Notes: generated by a model not told the origin, from the sequence alone. A DNA stretch of 64,000 nt from Paracoccus spongiarum (GCF_030732095.1 NZ_JAVAMQ010000005.1:62001-126000); one strand, 5' to 3'. Positions 1 through 10,154 are shown, counted from the stretch's first letter. A program made the numbers and translations.

Positions 1-2
1 AG

Positions 3-506
3 AACCTGCGCCTCGACGGCGAGACGCGGCGGCTGTCGGTGACGCGGTTCGAGGAACTCAGCTATGACATCGGCGCGATGCTGGGCAGCGTCGGGCGGCA
101 GGGGCGCGACCTGCGCGATTATGGCACGCTGCGGCTGCTGCTGCCCGACGCGGCGCTGCTGCAGGCCACCGGCGCCACCCCCGCCGAGGCGCGGCGCGAG
201 GCGCATGAGCGCATTGCCCAGCCGCTGCTGTCGCCGATCGCGGCGCTGATCGGCTTTGCCACGCTGCTGATCGGCGGCTATTCGCGGTTTGGCGTCTGGC
301 GGCAGGTGGTCTGGGCGATCCTGGCGCTGATCGTGGTGCAGTTCCTGACCAATGCCGCAGCCGACCGGGCCGGGCGCGATGCGGCGCTGTGGCCGGTGCT
401 GTATCTGCCGGCGCTGGTCGGGGCGGGGCTCTGCGCGATGCTGCTGTGGCTGGCGGCACGGCCGCGGCGGCTGCGCGGGCAGGCGGCGGCGGGGGGCGGG
501 TCATGA
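3..506 (+). CDS. lptF: LPS export permease LptF, C-terminal part (5' end outside window)
   Basis: Inner-membrane subunit of the LptB2FG ABC transporter that extracts lipopolysaccharide and pushes it to LptC and the Lpt bridge. Only the C-terminal about 167 residues are present, open from the left edge: the end of the periplasmic jellyroll region, then three hydrophobic stretches (around 'IAALIGFATLLIGG', 'VVWAILALIVVQFL', 'ALVGAGLCAMLLWLAA') and a basic tail. The stop TGA overlaps the lptG ATG (ATGA), the usual coupling of lptF and lptG. Family assignment rests on this topology plus position directly before lptG and lptD. Nothing can be said about its start or promoter. Confidence 0.9.
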   Translation, partial: NLRLDGETRRLSVTRFEELSYDIGAMLGSVGRQGRDLRDYGTLRLLLPDAALLQATGATPAEARREAHERIAQPLLSPIAALIGFATLLIGGYSRFGVWRQVVWAILALIVVQFLTNAAADRAGRDAALWPVLYLPALVGAGLCAMLLWLAARPRRLRGQAAAGGGS

Positions 507-1612
507 TCCTGGCACGCTATGTCGCGCGCCGCTTCCTGCGCAGCCTGCTGGTGATCGCCGGGGTGTTCCTGCTGATCCTGCTGCTGATCGACATGATCGA
601 GATGATCCGCCGCTTTGCCAGCCGCGACATCGGCGTGGCGGGGGCGGCGCGGCTGGCCGGGCTGAACATCGCCGGCAGCTTCTACGCGATCCTGCCGCTG
701 ATCACCGTGCTGGCCGGGATCGCGCTGTTCCTGGGGCTGGCGCGCAGTTCCGAGATGGTGGCGATCCGCGCCTCGGGACGCTCGGCGCTGAAGGTGGTGA
801 CGGCGCCGGCGCTGACGGCGGCGCTGGTCGGCGCGCTGGCGGTGGGGCTGATGAACCCGCTGGTCGCGGTCACCGGCCAGCGTTTCGACGATGCCGTGGC
901 CGCGATCGAGCGCAGCAGCCGCCAGACCGTCTCGGTCGGCGAGGAAGCCGTCTGGCTGCGGCAGGCGGTGACCGAGGGCGGCGAGGAGGCCGGGCAGGTG
1001 GTGATCCGCGCCCGCCGCGCCAGCCCGGATGCCACCACGCTGTATGATGCAAGCTTCCTGATCTTCGGGCCCGACAGCGGTCCGACCCGGCGGCTGGAGG
1101 CGCGCGAGGCGCGGCTGCAGCCCGGCGAATGGCACCTGACAGAGGTGCGCGACTATCCGCTGGACCAGCCCAACCCCGAGGCGGCGGCGCAAAGCCATGA
1201 CCGCCTGACGCTGGCCTCGGACCTGACCGCGCAGCGCATCCGCGACGGCTTCGGTCGGCCCGAGGCGGTGCCGGTCTGGCAGCTGCCGGGCTTCATCGCG
1301 GGGCTGGAACGGGCGGGCTTCTCGGCCGCGCGGCACCGGGTCTGGCTGCAGATGGAACTGGCGCGGCCGTTCCTGATGGCGGCGATGATCCTGATTGCCG
1401 CGGCCTTCACCATGCGCCATGTCCGCGGCGGCAATACCGGCGCCGCCGTGCTGATGGCCTTTGCCGCCGGGATCGGGCTGTTCTTTCTGCGCAATCTGGC
1501 GCAGGTTCTCGGCGATAACGGGCAGGTCACGCCCTCGATGGCCGCATGGACGCCGCCGCTGGTCGGCGCGCTGCTGGCGCTGGGCCTGATCCTGCAGCGG
1601 GAGGACGGATGA
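503..1612 (+). CDS. lptG: LPS export permease LptG
   Basis: Partner permease of LptF in the LptB2FG lipopolysaccharide exporter. 369 residues beginning MILARYVARRFLR, the typical opening of the family: an amphipathic start followed by a transmembrane segment ('SLLVIAGVFLLILLLIDMIEMIRRF'-type region, split here for brevity), then a second one near 'YAILPLITVLAGIALFLG', a periplasmic domain, and C-terminal helices including 'FLMAAMILIAAAFTMRH'. The start is fixed by the ATGA overlap with lptF; an in-frame ATG further upstream lies inside lptF and is not needed. The stop again overlaps the next start (lptD) by ATGA, so lptF, lptG and lptD are translationally coupled. Confidence 0.95.
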   Translation: MILARYVARRFLRSLLVIAGVFLLILLLIDMIEMIRRFASRDIGVAGAARLAGLNIAGSFYAILPLITVLAGIALFLGLARSSEMVAIRASGRSALKVVTAPALTAALVGALAVGLMNPLVAVTGQRFDDAVAAIERSSRQTVSVGEEAVWLRQAVTEGGEEAGQVVIRARRASPDATTLYDASFLIFGPDSGPTRRLEAREARLQPGEWHLTEVRDYPLDQPNPEAAAQSHDRLTLASDLTAQRIRDGFGRPEAVPVWQLPGFIAGLERAGFSAARHRVWLQMELARPFLMAAMILIAAAFTMRHVRGGNTGAAVLMAFAAGIGLFFLRNLAQVLGDNGQVTPSMAAWTPPLVGALLALGLILQREDG

Positions 1613-4005
1613 GCGGGCAGGACCGGCAGACGATCACGGGGCGGGGGCAGGCGGGGCTGCTGGCCGGGCTGGCCTGCTGGGCGGTGCTGGCCCAGCCGCT
1701 GGCCGGGCAGCAGCTGTTCGACCAGACCGGCCGGCCGACATCTTCGGCGATGACCGGGGCGCCCCTGGCCACATCCTCGGGCGAGGCGGCGCTGGCGCCT
1801 GCCGCGCCGGCCCTGCAGGACACGATCCTCGGCGACCGCACGCCGGGCAGCGCGCCGCTGGAAACCGTGGCGCCGGATGCAGACATCACCCTGCCCGCCC
1901 GCCCCGCCGAGGGCGCGGCCGAGGACGCGGCGACGGTGCTGGCCGACAGCATGGAACTGCAGGGCGACCGGACCCTGATCGCCGCCGGCGGCGTGGTGGT
2001 GTGGTATCAGGGCGCGCGGCTGGTCGCCTCGCGGCTGGTCGTGGACGGCGAAAGCGGCGCGCTGACCATCGAGGGGCCGGTGCATCTGTCGCGCCCCGGC
2101 GCCGCCGATCCCGAGGCCGAGGCGGTGCTGATCGCCGATTCGGCGCAGCTGGACCGGCAGTTGCAGGACGGCATCATCCGCGGCGCGCGGCTGGTGATCG
2201 CCCGCGAATTGCAGCTGGCCGCCGAGGAACTGACCCGCAGCGGGGAGGGCCGGTTCACCCGGCTGACCCGCGTCGTCGCATCAAGCTGCCAGGTCTGCGC
2301 CAGCGACCCCACCCCGCTATGGGAGATCCGCGCCCGCAGCATCACCCATGACGCAGAGACCCGGCTGCTGACCCTCGAACGTCCGCAGCTGCGCGCCTTC
2401 GGCCTGCCGATCGCGTCCGCGCCCTTCACCATCACCGCCCCCGATCCCACGGTCGAGCGGCGCACCGGCTTCCTGCGGCCCGAGATCCGCACCACCTCGG
2501 GGCTGGGCTTCGGGATCAAGGCGCCCTATTTCGTCACCCTGGGCGATCAGGCCGACCTGACGCTGACACCCTACCTGTCTGCCAGCCGCACCAGCACGCT
2601 GGAACTGCGCTATCGCCGCGCCTGGCGCAGCGGCGTGACCGAATGGAACGGCGCGGTCAGCCGCGACGACATCCGCCCCGGCGAGACCCGCGGCTACCTG
2701 TTCGGCAATGCCCTGGTCGATCTGCCGCGCGACTATCGGCTGGGGGTGCAGCTGCAACTGGCCTCGGATCGCGGCTACCTGCTGGATTACGACATCACCG
2801 AGGCCGACCGGCTGTGGAGCGGGCTGACCCTGGAACGCATCACCCGCGACCGGCTGGTCTTCGGCCGGGTCGGCAACTACCACTCGCTGCGCGACGACGA
2901 GGACAACGCGACCTCGCCCGCCCAGGTCGCCGACGTGCTGTGGCAGCGGCGCTTCTCGCCCCGGCTGATCGGCGGCGAGGGGGTGATGGAATGGTCGGTG
3001 CATGCCCATCGCCGCCCCTCGGACGAGGACGAGGTCGGCCGCGACGTGGCCCGCGGCTCGGTCGGGCTGGACTGGCGGCGCAGCGAGATCCTGCCAGGCG
3101 GGCTGGTCGGCGCGGCCATCGCGGGGCTGGACGCCGACCTCTACCGCATCGCGCAGGACGACCGCTATGACGATGTGGTGTCGCGGGTCGACCCGCTTGT
3201 CGGCGTCGAGCTGCGCTGGCCACTGGCCGGCAGCGCGGGCGGCGCCACCCATCTGGTCGAGCCGGTCGCCCAGCTTTTGTGGTCGCCGCGCGGCGAGGAC
3301 GACGACATCCCCAACGAGGACGGCCGGCTGATCGAATTCGACGAGGGAAACCTGTTCTCGGACAACCGCTTTCCGGGCTGGGACGCGCGCGAGACCGGGC
3401 TGCGCGCCAATGTCGGCGTCAGCTGGACCCGCATCGACCCGGCGGGCTGGTCGCTGGGCCTGACCGGCGGGCGGGTGCTGCGGGCGCGCGAGGATCGCGT
3501 CTTCGCGGCCGGATCGCCGCTGGCGGGACGGCGCTCCGACTGGCTGCTTGCGGCGCATTACGACAGCGGCACCGGGCTGGCCGTCGCCAACCGCGCGCTG
3601 TTCGACGATTCCTTCCGGGTCTCGCGCAACGAGCTGCGCCTGGGCTGGCTGCGCCCCGACCTGCAGCTGTCGGCGGGTCATCTGTGGATCGACAGCGATG
3701 CCGACGAGGGCCGGCCGCAGGACACCAGCGAACTGACCGCCACGCTGGGCTGGCAGATCGCCGAGGGCTGGTGGGGCAATGCCGAGACCCGCTATGACTT
3801 TGCCGCCGACCGCGCGCAGCGCGCCTCGCTGGACGTGACCTATCGCAATGAATGCGTGACGGTCGAGATGGGCGTCTCGCGCCGGTTCACCCGCGCCGAC
3901 GAGGTGCGCCCGGAAACCAGCCTCGACCTGTCGGTGCGGCTGGGCGGGTTCGGCAGCCAGAAAGACGGGCCGGGCACGGTGGCGCGGCGCAGTTGCTTGC
4001 GCTAG
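1609..4005 (+). CDS. lptD: LPS-assembly outer membrane protein LptD
   Basis: Outer-membrane beta-barrel that inserts lipopolysaccharide into the outer leaflet together with LptE. 798 residues; a Sec signal is visible (hydrophobic 'AGLLAGLACWAVLA', cleavage probably near LAG-QQ, about residue 36), followed by an OstA-like jellyroll (about 100-240) and a long barrel rich in alternating hydrophobic strands up to the C-terminus. Four cysteines remain in the mature protein: a CxxC pair at 227/230, one at 749 and one three residues from the end (796), the arrangement expected for the inter-domain disulfides known in this family. Coupled to lptG by ATGA; followed after 33 bases by the surA-like gene. 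Confidence 0.94.
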   Translation: MSGQDRQTITGRGQAGLLAGLACWAVLAQPLAGQQLFDQTGRPTSSAMTGAPLATSSGEAALAPAAPALQDTILGDRTPGSAPLETVAPDADITLPARPAEGAAEDAATVLADSMELQGDRTLIAAGGVVVWYQGARLVASRLVVDGESGALTIEGPVHLSRPGAADPEAEAVLIADSAQLDRQLQDGIIRGARLVIARELQLAAEELTRSGEGRFTRLTRVVASSCQVCASDPTPLWEIRARSITHDAETRLLTLERPQLRAFGLPIASAPFTITAPDPTVERRTGFLRPEIRTTSGLGFGIKAPYFVTLGDQADLTLTPYLSASRTSTLELRYRRAWRSGVTEWNGAVSRDDIRPGETRGYLFGNALVDLPRDYRLGVQLQLASDRGYLLDYDITEADRLWSGLTLERITRDRLVFGRVGNYHSLRDDEDNATSPAQVADVLWQRRFSPRLIGGEGVMEWSVHAHRRPSDEDEVGRDVARGSVGLDWRRSEILPGGLVGAAIAGLDADLYRIAQDDRYDDVVSRVDPLVGVELRWPLAGSAGGATHLVEPVAQLLWSPRGEDDDIPNEDGRLIEFDEGNLFSDNRFPGWDARETGLRANVGVSWTRIDPAGWSLGLTGGRVLRAREDRVFAAGSPLAGRRSDWLLAAHYDSGTGLAVANRALFDDSFRVSRNELRLGWLRPDLQLSAGHLWIDSDADEGRPQDTSELTATLGWQIAEGWWGNAETRYDFAADRAQRASLDVTYRNECVTVEMGVSRRFTRADEVRPETSLDLSVRLGGFGSQKDGPGTVARRSCLR

Positions 4006-4038
4006 TCTCGCGCAACGAATGATTTTGGGGGCAGCGTG

Positions 4039-5307
4039 ATGCGGCACATCCTTTCCGGTATCGCCCTGGCGGCGGGCCTGCTTCTGGGCGCGGGCGCGCC
4101 GGCGGTGGCGCAGAACCCGTTCGAGCCGGTCGTCTATGTCAACGACGCCGCAGTGACCCGCTACGAGGTGCAGCAGCGGATGCGCTTCATGCAGGTGCTG
4201 GGTGCGGCGGGCACCGATGCGGCGGGCGCCGAGCAGGCGCTGATAGACGACCGGCTGCGCGATTTCGCGGCCCGGCAGGCGGGCATCGAGGTGACCGACG
4301 AGGGCTTGCAGACCGGCCTTGAGGAATTCGCCAGCCGCGCCGGGCTGGGCGCCGCCGAGTTCACCGCCGTCCTGGAACGGGCCGGCATCGAGCAGCAGGC
4401 GTTTCGCGATTTCGTGGCCTCGGGCGTGGCCTGGCGCGCGGTGGTGCGCCAGCGGATCGTGCCGGGGATCAGCGTCTCGGACGCCGAGATCCAGCAGGAG
4501 CTGACGCGCCGGATCGAGACCCCGGTGGTGACGCGGGTGCTGCTGTCGGAACTGATCATCCCCGCACCGCCGGGCCAGGAGGACGCCGCGATGGCCCGCG
4601 CCCGCGAGGTCGCCGGCAGCGGCCCGACCGAGGCGCAGTTCGCCGAGGCGGCGCGGCGGCTGTCGGCCTCGGGCTCGGCGGCGGCGGGCGGACGGCTTGC
4701 CTGGATCGATCTCGAGAACCTGCCGCCGAGCCTGCGGCCGGTGATCCTGTCGCTGAGCCCCGGCCAGACCAGCCAGCCGCTGACCGTGCCGGGCGCGGTG
4801 GTGCTGTTCCATCTGCGCGACACGCAGGGCACGCTGCGGCCCGGCGCGCGCGAACAGGTGCTGGACTACATGACGCTGCGGCTGGCCTCGGCCGCCGAGG
4901 CGGCGGCGCTGGCGGCCCGCGCGCGCAGTTGCGACACGCTTTATGCCGAGGCCGGCGGCGCGGCCGCCGCGATCCAGCGCCAGACCGTCTCGCAGAACGC
5001 CATTCCCGGGCTGATCGCCACGCAGCTGGCCTCGCTGGACGATGACGAGGCGGCGGTGGTGAATTACGGCGGCAGCGCCGATCTGGTCATGCTGTGCTCG
5101 CGCCAGCCGGCGCTGCTGGCCGAGGCCGAGGCGGGCGTGGCGACGACCGCGCTGGCCGATGACGGGGTCGAGGCCGCGGTGCCGGACGAGGGCGCGCTGC
5201 CCAGCCGCGATGCGGTGCGCGAGGAGATCTTCAACCGCAAGGCCACCGCCGCGGCAGACGCCTATCTGGCCGAGCTGCGCGCCGATGCGGTGATCCGGCG
5301 GCCCTGA
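4039..5307 (+). CDS. surA: SurA-like periplasmic peptidyl-prolyl isomerase / chaperone
   Basis: Periplasmic chaperone helping outer-membrane protein folding. About 422 residues with a clear signal peptide ending AVAQ-NP, an N-terminal SurA domain (PVVYVNDAAVTRYEVQQR, the usual 'N-x-x-x-I/V-T-x-x-E/D' opening) and one parvulin rotamase domain around residues 160-270 (TRVLLSELII ... GGRLAWIDLENL ... LTVPGAVVLFHL). There is a GTG directly before the ATG; the ATG at 4039 is preferred because the purine run GGGGGCAG lies at good distance. Between lptD and pdxA, the same neighbourhood as in enterobacteria. Only one parvulin domain is recognisable, fewer than in E. coli SurA, as is common in alphaproteobacteria. 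Confidence 0.88.
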   Translation: MRHILSGIALAAGLLLGAGAPAVAQNPFEPVVYVNDAAVTRYEVQQRMRFMQVLGAAGTDAAGAEQALIDDRLRDFAARQAGIEVTDEGLQTGLEEFASRAGLGAAEFTAVLERAGIEQQAFRDFVASGVAWRAVVRQRIVPGISVSDAEIQQELTRRIETPVVTRVLLSELIIPAPPGQEDAAMARAREVAGSGPTEAQFAEAARRLSASGSAAAGGRLAWIDLENLPPSLRPVILSLSPGQTSQPLTVPGAVVLFHLRDTQGTLRPGAREQVLDYMTLRLASAAEAAALAARARSCDTLYAEAGGAAAAIQRQTVSQNAIPGLIATQLASLDDDEAAVVNYGGSADLVMLCSRQPALLAEAEAGVATTALADDGVEAAVPDEGALPSRDAVREEIFNRKATAAADAYLAELRADAVIRRP

Positions 5308-5311
5308 TCCG

Positions 5312-6277
5312 ATGACGCCGCGCATCCTGCTGACCTGTGGCGAGCCGGCCGGGATCGGCCCGGAACTGGCGCCGCTGGCGCTGGCCTCGGGGGTCGAGTT
5401 CGTCTGGATCGGCGATCCCCGGCACCTGCCGCCCGGAACCGCCTTCCACGAGGTCAGCGCGCCGTCGGACCCGGTGCCGGCGGGGCATCTGCCGGTGCTG
5501 CGCCATGATTTCGCCGGCCCGGCGATCCCCGGCCGACCGGACCCGGCCCATGCCGCGGGGGTGATCGCGGTGATCGCCCGCGCGGTCGATCTGGTCCGGC
5601 GCGGCGAGGGGCTGGCCATCACCACGCTGCCGATCAGCAAGCAGGCGCTGAAGGCGGGGGCGGGCTTCGCCTTTCCCGGCCATACCGAATATCTTGCCGA
5701 TCTGGCGGGCGGCGTGCCGGTGGCGATGATGCTGGCCACGACCGGCGCCACCCCGCCCTGCCGTGTGGTGCCGGCGACGATCCACATTCCGCTGGCCGAG
5801 GTGCCCGCGGCGCTGAGCGATGGGGTGCTGGAACAGGCGATCCGGCTGACCCATGCCGCGCTGATCCGCGATTTCGGCATCGCCGCGCCGCGGATCGCGG
5901 TGGCCGGGCTGAACCCCCATGCCGGCGAGGGCGGCACGATGGGCCGCGAGGAGCGCGACCGGATCGCCCCGCTGCTGGACCGGTTGCGCGCCGAGGGACT
6001 GGCGCTGGCCGGACCGCTGCCCGCCGACACGATGTTCCATGCGCCGGCCCGGGCCGGCTATGACGCCGCGGTCTGCGCCTATCACGACCAGGCGCTGATC
6101 CCGGTGAAGACGCTGGATTTCGCGGGCGGCGTGAACGTGACGCTGGGGCTGCCCTTCATCCGCACCTCGCCCGACCACGGCACGGCCTTCGACATCGCCG
6201 GCAAGGGTCGCGCCGATCCGGCCTCGACCATTGCGGCGCTGCGGATGGCGCGCGACATGGCGGCCAGCCGCGCATGA
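5312..6277 (+). CDS. pdxA: 4-hydroxythreonine-4-phosphate dehydrogenase PdxA
   Basis: Oxidises 4-phosphohydroxy-L-threonine in the DXP-dependent pyridoxal phosphate pathway. 321 residues, normal length. Hallmarks are the opening '[11 protein letters not shown]', the three metal-histidine sites FPGHTEYLA (about 130), [11 protein letters not shown] (about 200) and [11 protein letters not shown] (about 255), and the C-terminal '[16 protein letters not shown]'. It starts four bases after the surA stop, so it belongs to the same transcript. Immediately behind its stop lies the first copy of the intergenic palindromic repeat described under 6292-6354. Confidence 0.96.
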   Translation: MTPRILLTCGEPAGIGPELAPLALASGVEFVWIGDPRHLPPGTAFHEVSAPSDPVPAGHLPVLRHDFAGPAIPGRPDPAHAAGVIAVIARAVDLVRRGEGLAITTLPISKQALKAGAGFAFPGHTEYLADLAGGVPVAMMLATTGATPPCRVVPATIHIPLAEVPAALSDGVLEQAIRLTHAALIRDFGIAAPRIAVAGLNPHAGEGGTMGREERDRIAPLLDRLRAEGLALAGPLPADTMFHAPARAGYDAAVCAYHDQALIPVKTLDFAGGVNVTLGLPFIRTSPDHGTAFDIAGKGRADPASTIAALRMARDMAASRA

Positions 6278-6291
6278 GGGCGCGCCGGATT

Positions 6292-6354
6292 GCGTCCCGC
6301 GACGGGCGGGGGGCCAGCCCCCCGCACCCCCCGGGATATTTGCACCAGGGCAAG
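6292..6354. repeat. Intergenic palindromic repeat, copy 1
   Basis: Starts 14 bases after the pdxA stop with GCGTCCCGCGAC, continues with a GC-only palindrome (GGGGGGCCAGCCCCCC type) and ends with CCCGGGATATTTGCACC-AGGGCAAG. The same module recurs at 10204, 17877 and 31852. The order seen from the upstream gene (CGTCCCGCGAC, stem-loop, GATATTT) is identical at pdxA, agmatinase and ilvC. It could act as a 3'-end stem-loop/terminator or be a REP-like mobile repeat. Confidence 0.75.
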
Positions 6355-6368
6355 AGGGGCGGCGGTCG

Positions 6369-7223
6369 ATGAGCACGTTCGACGATCTGCCGCCTCTGCG
6401 CGCGGTGATCGCGCGGCATGACCTGCAGGCAAAGAAGCAGCTGGGCCAGAACTTCCTTCTGGACCTGAACCTGACCGCGAAGATTGCCCGGCAGGCGGGC
6501 GACCTGTCGGGCTGCGACGTGCTGGAGATCGGTCCCGGCCCCGGCGGGCTGACCCGCGGCCTGCTGGTCGAGGGGGCCCGGCATGTGCTGGCGATCGAGA
6601 AGGATCCGCGCGCCCTGCCCGCCCTGGCCGAGATTGCCGCGGCCTATCCCGGACGGCTGACCGTGCTGCAGGGCGATGCGTTGCAGATCGATCCGCTGGC
6701 GCATCTGACGCCGCCGATCCGCATCGCCGCGAACCTGCCCTACAATATCGGCACGGAGTTGCTGGTGCGCTGGCTGACACCGCCCGCCTGGCCACCCTTC
6801 TGGCAGTCGCTGACGCTGATGTTCCAGAAGGAGGTGGCCGAGCGGATCATCGCGCGACCGGGCGGCAAGGCCTATGGCCGGCTGGCGCTGCTGGTGCAAT
6901 GGCGCTGTGACGCGCGGATCGTGATGACGCTGCCGCCCGAGGCCTTCGTGCCGCCGCCGAAGGTGCATTCCTCGGTGGTGCATCTGACCGCGCTGCCCGC
7001 GCCGCGCTTTCCGGCCGATCCGACGATCCTGTCGCAGGTCACGGCGGCGGCCTTCAACCAGCGCCGCAAGATGCTGCGCGCCAGCCTTCGCGGTCTGCAT
7101 CCGCAGATCGAGACTCTGCTGGACGGCTGCGGCATCGCCCCGACCGCCCGCGCCGAGGAGATCGACCTCGAACGCTTTTGCGCGCTGGCCCGCGCCCTGG
7201 GCGTGGCGCGCAACGCCGGCTGA
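6369..7223 (+). CDS. rsmA: 16S rRNA (adenine1518-N6/adenine1519-N6)-dimethyltransferase RsmA (KsgA)
   Basis: Dimethylates two adjacent adenines in helix 45 of 16S rRNA during 30S maturation, using S-adenosylmethionine. 284 residues. Visible motifs: KKQLGQNFL at 22-30, the SAM-binding motif [11 protein letters not shown] at 53-62, acidic motif II 'AIEKD' near 75-79 and the catalytic NLPYNIG at 122-128; the C-terminal RNA-binding part contains FNQRRKMLR. Start ATG at 6369 lies after the repeat and a GAGGGGCGGCGG purine stretch. It ends the lpt-surA-pdxA run; this order is widely conserved. Confidence 0.96.
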   Translation: MSTFDDLPPLRAVIARHDLQAKKQLGQNFLLDLNLTAKIARQAGDLSGCDVLEIGPGPGGLTRGLLVEGARHVLAIEKDPRALPALAEIAAAYPGRLTVLQGDALQIDPLAHLTPPIRIAANLPYNIGTELLVRWLTPPAWPPFWQSLTLMFQKEVAERIIARPGGKAYGRLALLVQWRCDARIVMTLPPEAFVPPPKVHSSVVHLTALPAPRFPADPTILSQVTAAAFNQRRKMLRASLRGLHPQIETLLDGCGIAPTARAEEIDLERFCALARALGVARNAG

Positions 7224-7253
7224 CTGCCCTGCCCGAACCAGGCGTGGCGGCGA

Positions 7254-8003
7254 TCAGCCCTCGCCCGAGACGCTATCGGCGCCCTGCGACCCGTCCGCGC
7301 CGCCCTCGGCCTCGGCGGGAGGCTTGCGGCGGCTGCGCGGCGCGGCACGGCCGGGTTCGGCACTGCGCGGCGCCTTGCTGCGCGGGCTGCGGCTGCGGGC
7401 GGGCTTGGCCTCGCTTTCGGGGGTGGCGACGAGATCGGCCGCGTCCTCGGCCGCATCGCCCACGGCATCGGGCAGGCCGGCCGGACGATCGTCGCCCGCG
7501 GCCGCTTGCGACGCATCCTGTGCGGGGCGGGCCTCGCGCGTCTCTGCGGGCTGCGGCTCGGCCTCGGCGGGGCCGCCGCGCGCGGCTTGCGGTTCATCCT
7601 CGCCGCGCCGGTCGGCGTCGCGGCCGCGCGGGTGCTGGCCGTTCTGGCCGCTGTGGCCACCCTGGTGGTTCTGGTCGCGGCGCGGCCCGGCCTCGTCCTC
7701 GCCCGGCTGGCGCTGGCTGTTCTGCGGATGCTGGCCGTGCTGCTGCCGCTCGGCCATCTCGCGCTGCGCCTCGCCCAGCATCCGGGTGTAATGCTCGGCA
7801 TGCTGCAGGAAGCTCTGCTCGGCCACGCGGTCGTTCGACAGCTGCGCATCGCGGGCCAGCGTCAGGTATTTCTCGATGATCTGCTGCGGAGTGCCGCGGA
7901 CCTTGCCCTCGGGACCCGAGCTGTCAAAAACGCGGTTGACGATGTTGCCCAGCGTGCGCTGGCGGTTCGACTTGTTGCGCGAACGGGATTTGGATGATCT
8001 CAT
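7254..8003 (-). CDS. DUF4167 domain protein
   Basis: 249 residues. The N-terminal about 80 residues (RSRSRNKSNRQRTLGNIVNR, then 'FDSSGPEGKVRGTPQQI' and 'NYLTLARDA'-like 'KYLTLARDAQLS') are the conserved DUF4167 core found across alphaproteobacteria; function unknown, RNA association has been suggested only from its basic start. The rest is low-complexity: His/Gln/Arg-rich 'QHGQHPQNSQ' and then Ala/Pro/Glu/Arg-rich to the end, probably disordered. Converges on rsmA with 30 bases between stops. A possible promoter lies at 8203-8231. Confidence 0.85.
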   Translation of the reverse strand: MRSSKSRSRNKSNRQRTLGNIVNRVFDSSGPEGKVRGTPQQIIEKYLTLARDAQLSNDRVAEQSFLQHAEHYTRMLGEAQREMAERQQHGQHPQNSQRQPGEDEAGPRRDQNHQGGHSGQNGQHPRGRDADRRGEDEPQAARGGPAEAEPQPAETREARPAQDASQAAAGDDRPAGLPDAVGDAAEDAADLVATPESEAKPARSRSPRSKAPRSAEPGRAAPRSRRKPPAEAEGGADGSQGADSVSGEG

Positions 8004-8202
8004 CGGTCTGTCTGTCGTGATTCCAGGGGTGTCTGGGGCTCCAGGTGAACTGGACGGCGTTTCGGGCGGCTTCGGGCGGCGTGCTGCCGGACCTTGCCGT
8101 TCAACCCCCGCCTTGCACCGCTGGGGGCGTCACAGGCGCCCGGTCGGTTTCGGCATTGTCAGGCTGACCCGTGCGGCGACCCTGCGGCCCCGGCACGCCG
8201 CT

Positions 8203-8231
8203 GACTAACCACGCACCCGCCGTGGTGACAA
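8203..8231 (-). promoter_or_regulatory. Possible sigma-70 promoter of the DUF4167 gene
   Basis: On the minus strand TTGTCA (8226-8231), 17-base spacer, then TTAGTC (8203-8208), about 200 bases before the DUF4167 start. The -35 is good, the -10 weak. The remaining part of the 241-base gap between prmC and this gene shows nothing else recognisable. Confidence 0.35.
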
Positions 8232-8244
8232 GCGAAAAGTTGCG

Positions 8245-9102
8245 CTAACGGGGGCTTTTCGGCACGGCGCCGGCCGGAAATGGCGGAAAACGCGCGGAAA
8301 CGACGCGATCCCGCCCATCCAGATCGGCGATCAGGCGGGTTTCCGCGCCGGCGCCGGCGAACAGGGTCTGCACCGCACGGCCCTGGCTGGGCCCGATCTC
8401 GACCAGCACATGGCCGCCGGGGCGCAGCCGGTCACGCGCGCCGGCCGCGATGACCCGATAGGCGCCCAGCCCGTCGCCGCCATCGGTCAGCGCGCCATGC
8501 GGCTCCCACTCGCGGACATCGGGGGACAGGCCGGCCATCTCGGCCAGCGCGATGTAGGGCGGGTTCGACACGATCAGATCGAACCGGCCGTCGAGCCCCG
8601 CATACCAGTCGGCACGCCGGAAATCGGCGCGCACGCCGATCCGGGCGGCGTTGCGCCGCGCCACCTCGAGGGCGGGTTCCGAGATGTCGGTGCCCAGCCC
8701 GGCCGCCCCCGGGCGCGCGGCCAGAACCGAGATCAGGATCGCGCCGGTGCCGGTGCCCAGGTCCAGCACGGACTGCCAGGGCAGGTCCAGCGCCGCCTCG
8801 ACCAGGGTCTCGGTCTCGGGGCGGGGGTCCAGCGTGTCGCGCGTCACCTCGAAACGATGGGCGTGGAAATCGCGGTATCCGACGATCTGGGCGACCGGCT
8901 GTCGGCGCGCCCGCGCGGCGATCGCGGCGTCCAGCCGCCGCGCCGGGTCCTCGCCGAGGTCGCGGTCGCCGATGATCCGCAGGCGACCCGGCTCGCAGCC
9001 GAGGATCGCGGCAAGGATGCGGTCGGCATCGCGCGCCGCGCCCTCGATCCCGGCCGCGCGCAGGCGCGCCGAGGCGGTCGCACGGGCCTCTGCGACGGTC
9101 AT
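8245..9102 (-). CDS. prmC: Release factor glutamine methyltransferase PrmC
   Basis: Methylates the glutamine of the GGQ motif in peptide-chain release factors, the product of its direct upstream neighbour prfA. 285 residues: N-terminal helical substrate-binding domain (about 1-85), PRPETE at 93-98, SAM-binding [10 protein letters not shown] at 113-122, and the catalytic NPPY at 180-183. The start overlaps the prfA stop by ATGA, giving a fixed 1:1 coupling of enzyme and substrate genes that is widespread in bacteria. Confidence 0.96.
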   Translation of the reverse strand: MTVAEARATASARLRAAGIEGAARDADRILAAILGCEPGRLRIIGDRDLGEDPARRLDAAIAARARRQPVAQIVGYRDFHAHRFEVTRDTLDPRPETETLVEAALDLPWQSVLDLGTGTGAILISVLAARPGAAGLGTDISEPALEVARRNAARIGVRADFRRADWYAGLDGRFDLIVSNPPYIALAEMAGLSPDVREWEPHGALTDGGDGLGAYRVIAAGARDRLRPGGHVLVEIGPSQGRAVQTLFAGAGAETRLIADLDGRDRVVSARFPPFPAGAVPKSPR

Positions 9103-10154
9103 TGCTGAGCGGCCAGCCGCGCCGCCTGGTCATGCGCGGTCAGCGCGTCGATCACCTCGGCCAGATCGCCGGCCATCACCCGGTCCAGCGCGTACAGCGT
9201 CAGGTTGATGCGATGGTCGGTCAGCCGGCCCTGCGGGAAATTGTAGGTGCGGATCCGCTCGGACCGGTCGCCGCTGCCGACCTGGCTCTTGCGGTCGGCG
9301 GCGCGCTCGGCATCGGCCTGGCTGCGCTGCATGTCGTAAAGCCGCGCCCGCAGCACGGCCATCGCGTTGGCGCGGTTCTGGTGCTGCGACTTCTCGGAAC
9401 TCGTCACGACGATGCCGGTGGGCAGATGGGTGATGCGCACCGCGGAATCGGTGGTGTTCACATGCTGACCGCCGGCACCCGAGGCCCGCATGGTGTCGAT
9501 GCGGATGTCGGCCGCGGGAATGTCGATATCGGCATCCTCGGCCGCCTCGGGCAGCACCGCGACGGTGGCCGCACTCGTATGGATGCGCCCGCCCGATTCG
9601 GTCTCGGGGACGCGCTGGACGCGATGCACGCCCGATTCGTATTTCAGCCGGGCAAAGACCCCCTCGCCCGCGATCCGCGCCACCGCCTCGCGCACTCCGC
9701 CCAGCTCGGTCTCGGCCAGTTCCAGCAGCTGGAAATCCCAGCCCTGCGCCTCGGCATGACGCCGGTACATCGCCAGCAGATCGCCCGCGAACAGCGCCGC
9801 CTCGTCGCCGCCGGTGCCGGGACGGATCTCGATGATCGCGGGCCGCGCATCGGCGGCGTCCTTCGGCAGCAGTGCGATCCGCAACCCCTGCTCCAGCTCC
9901 GGCAGGACACCGCGCAGCCGCGCCAGCTCGTCCTCGGCCAGTTCGCGCATCTCGGGATCGGCCAGCATCACCTGCGCCTCGGCGACGGCATCACGGGCCG
10001 CCCGCCATGCTGCGATCTCCTCGACGACCGGCTTCAGCTCGGCATATTCCCGGCTGATTCCGGCGATCCTGTCGGGGGCCGGGCCGGCATTCAGCTGCGC
10101 CTCGAGATAATCGAAGCGCCGGGTGATCTGGTCAAGGCGGTCCTCGGGCAGCAT
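9099..10154 (-). CDS. prfA: Peptide chain release factor 1 (RF1)
   Basis: Recognises UAA and UAG and triggers peptide release on the ribosome. 351 residues. GGQ catalytic motif at 228-230 (within [14 protein letters not shown]), the codon-recognition region carries PET (183-185) in the PxT position typical of RF1, and the anchoring '[16 protein letters not shown]' is present near 290-305. The UAG reading role matters here, since several neighbouring genes end in TAG. Followed by prmC with ATGA overlap; preceded by the repeat copy at 10204. Confidence 0.97.
   Translation of the reverse strand: MLPEDRLDQITRRFDYLEAQLNAGPAPDRIAGISREYAELKPVVEEIAAWRAARDAVAEAQVMLADPEMRELAEDELARLRGVLPELEQGLRIALLPKDAADARPAIIEIRPGTGGDEAALFAGDLLAMYRRHAEAQGWDFQLLELAETELGGVREAVARIAGEGVFARLKYESGVHRVQRVPETESGGRIHTSAATVAVLPEAAEDADIDIPAADIRIDTMRASGAGGQHVNTTDSAVRITHLPTGIVVTSSEKSQHQNRANAMAVLRARLYDMQRSQADAERAADRKSQVGSGDRSERIRTYNFPQGRLTDHRINLTLYALDRVMAGDLAEVIDALTAHDQAARLAAQQ

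Noticed and set aside
2317-6030. A 1237-codon open frame on the minus strand across lptD, surA and pdxA
   Set aside because: It is antisense to well-supported genes, is made of Arg/Gly/Ala/Pro-rich sequence without domains, and reflects the high GC third positions of the real genes.
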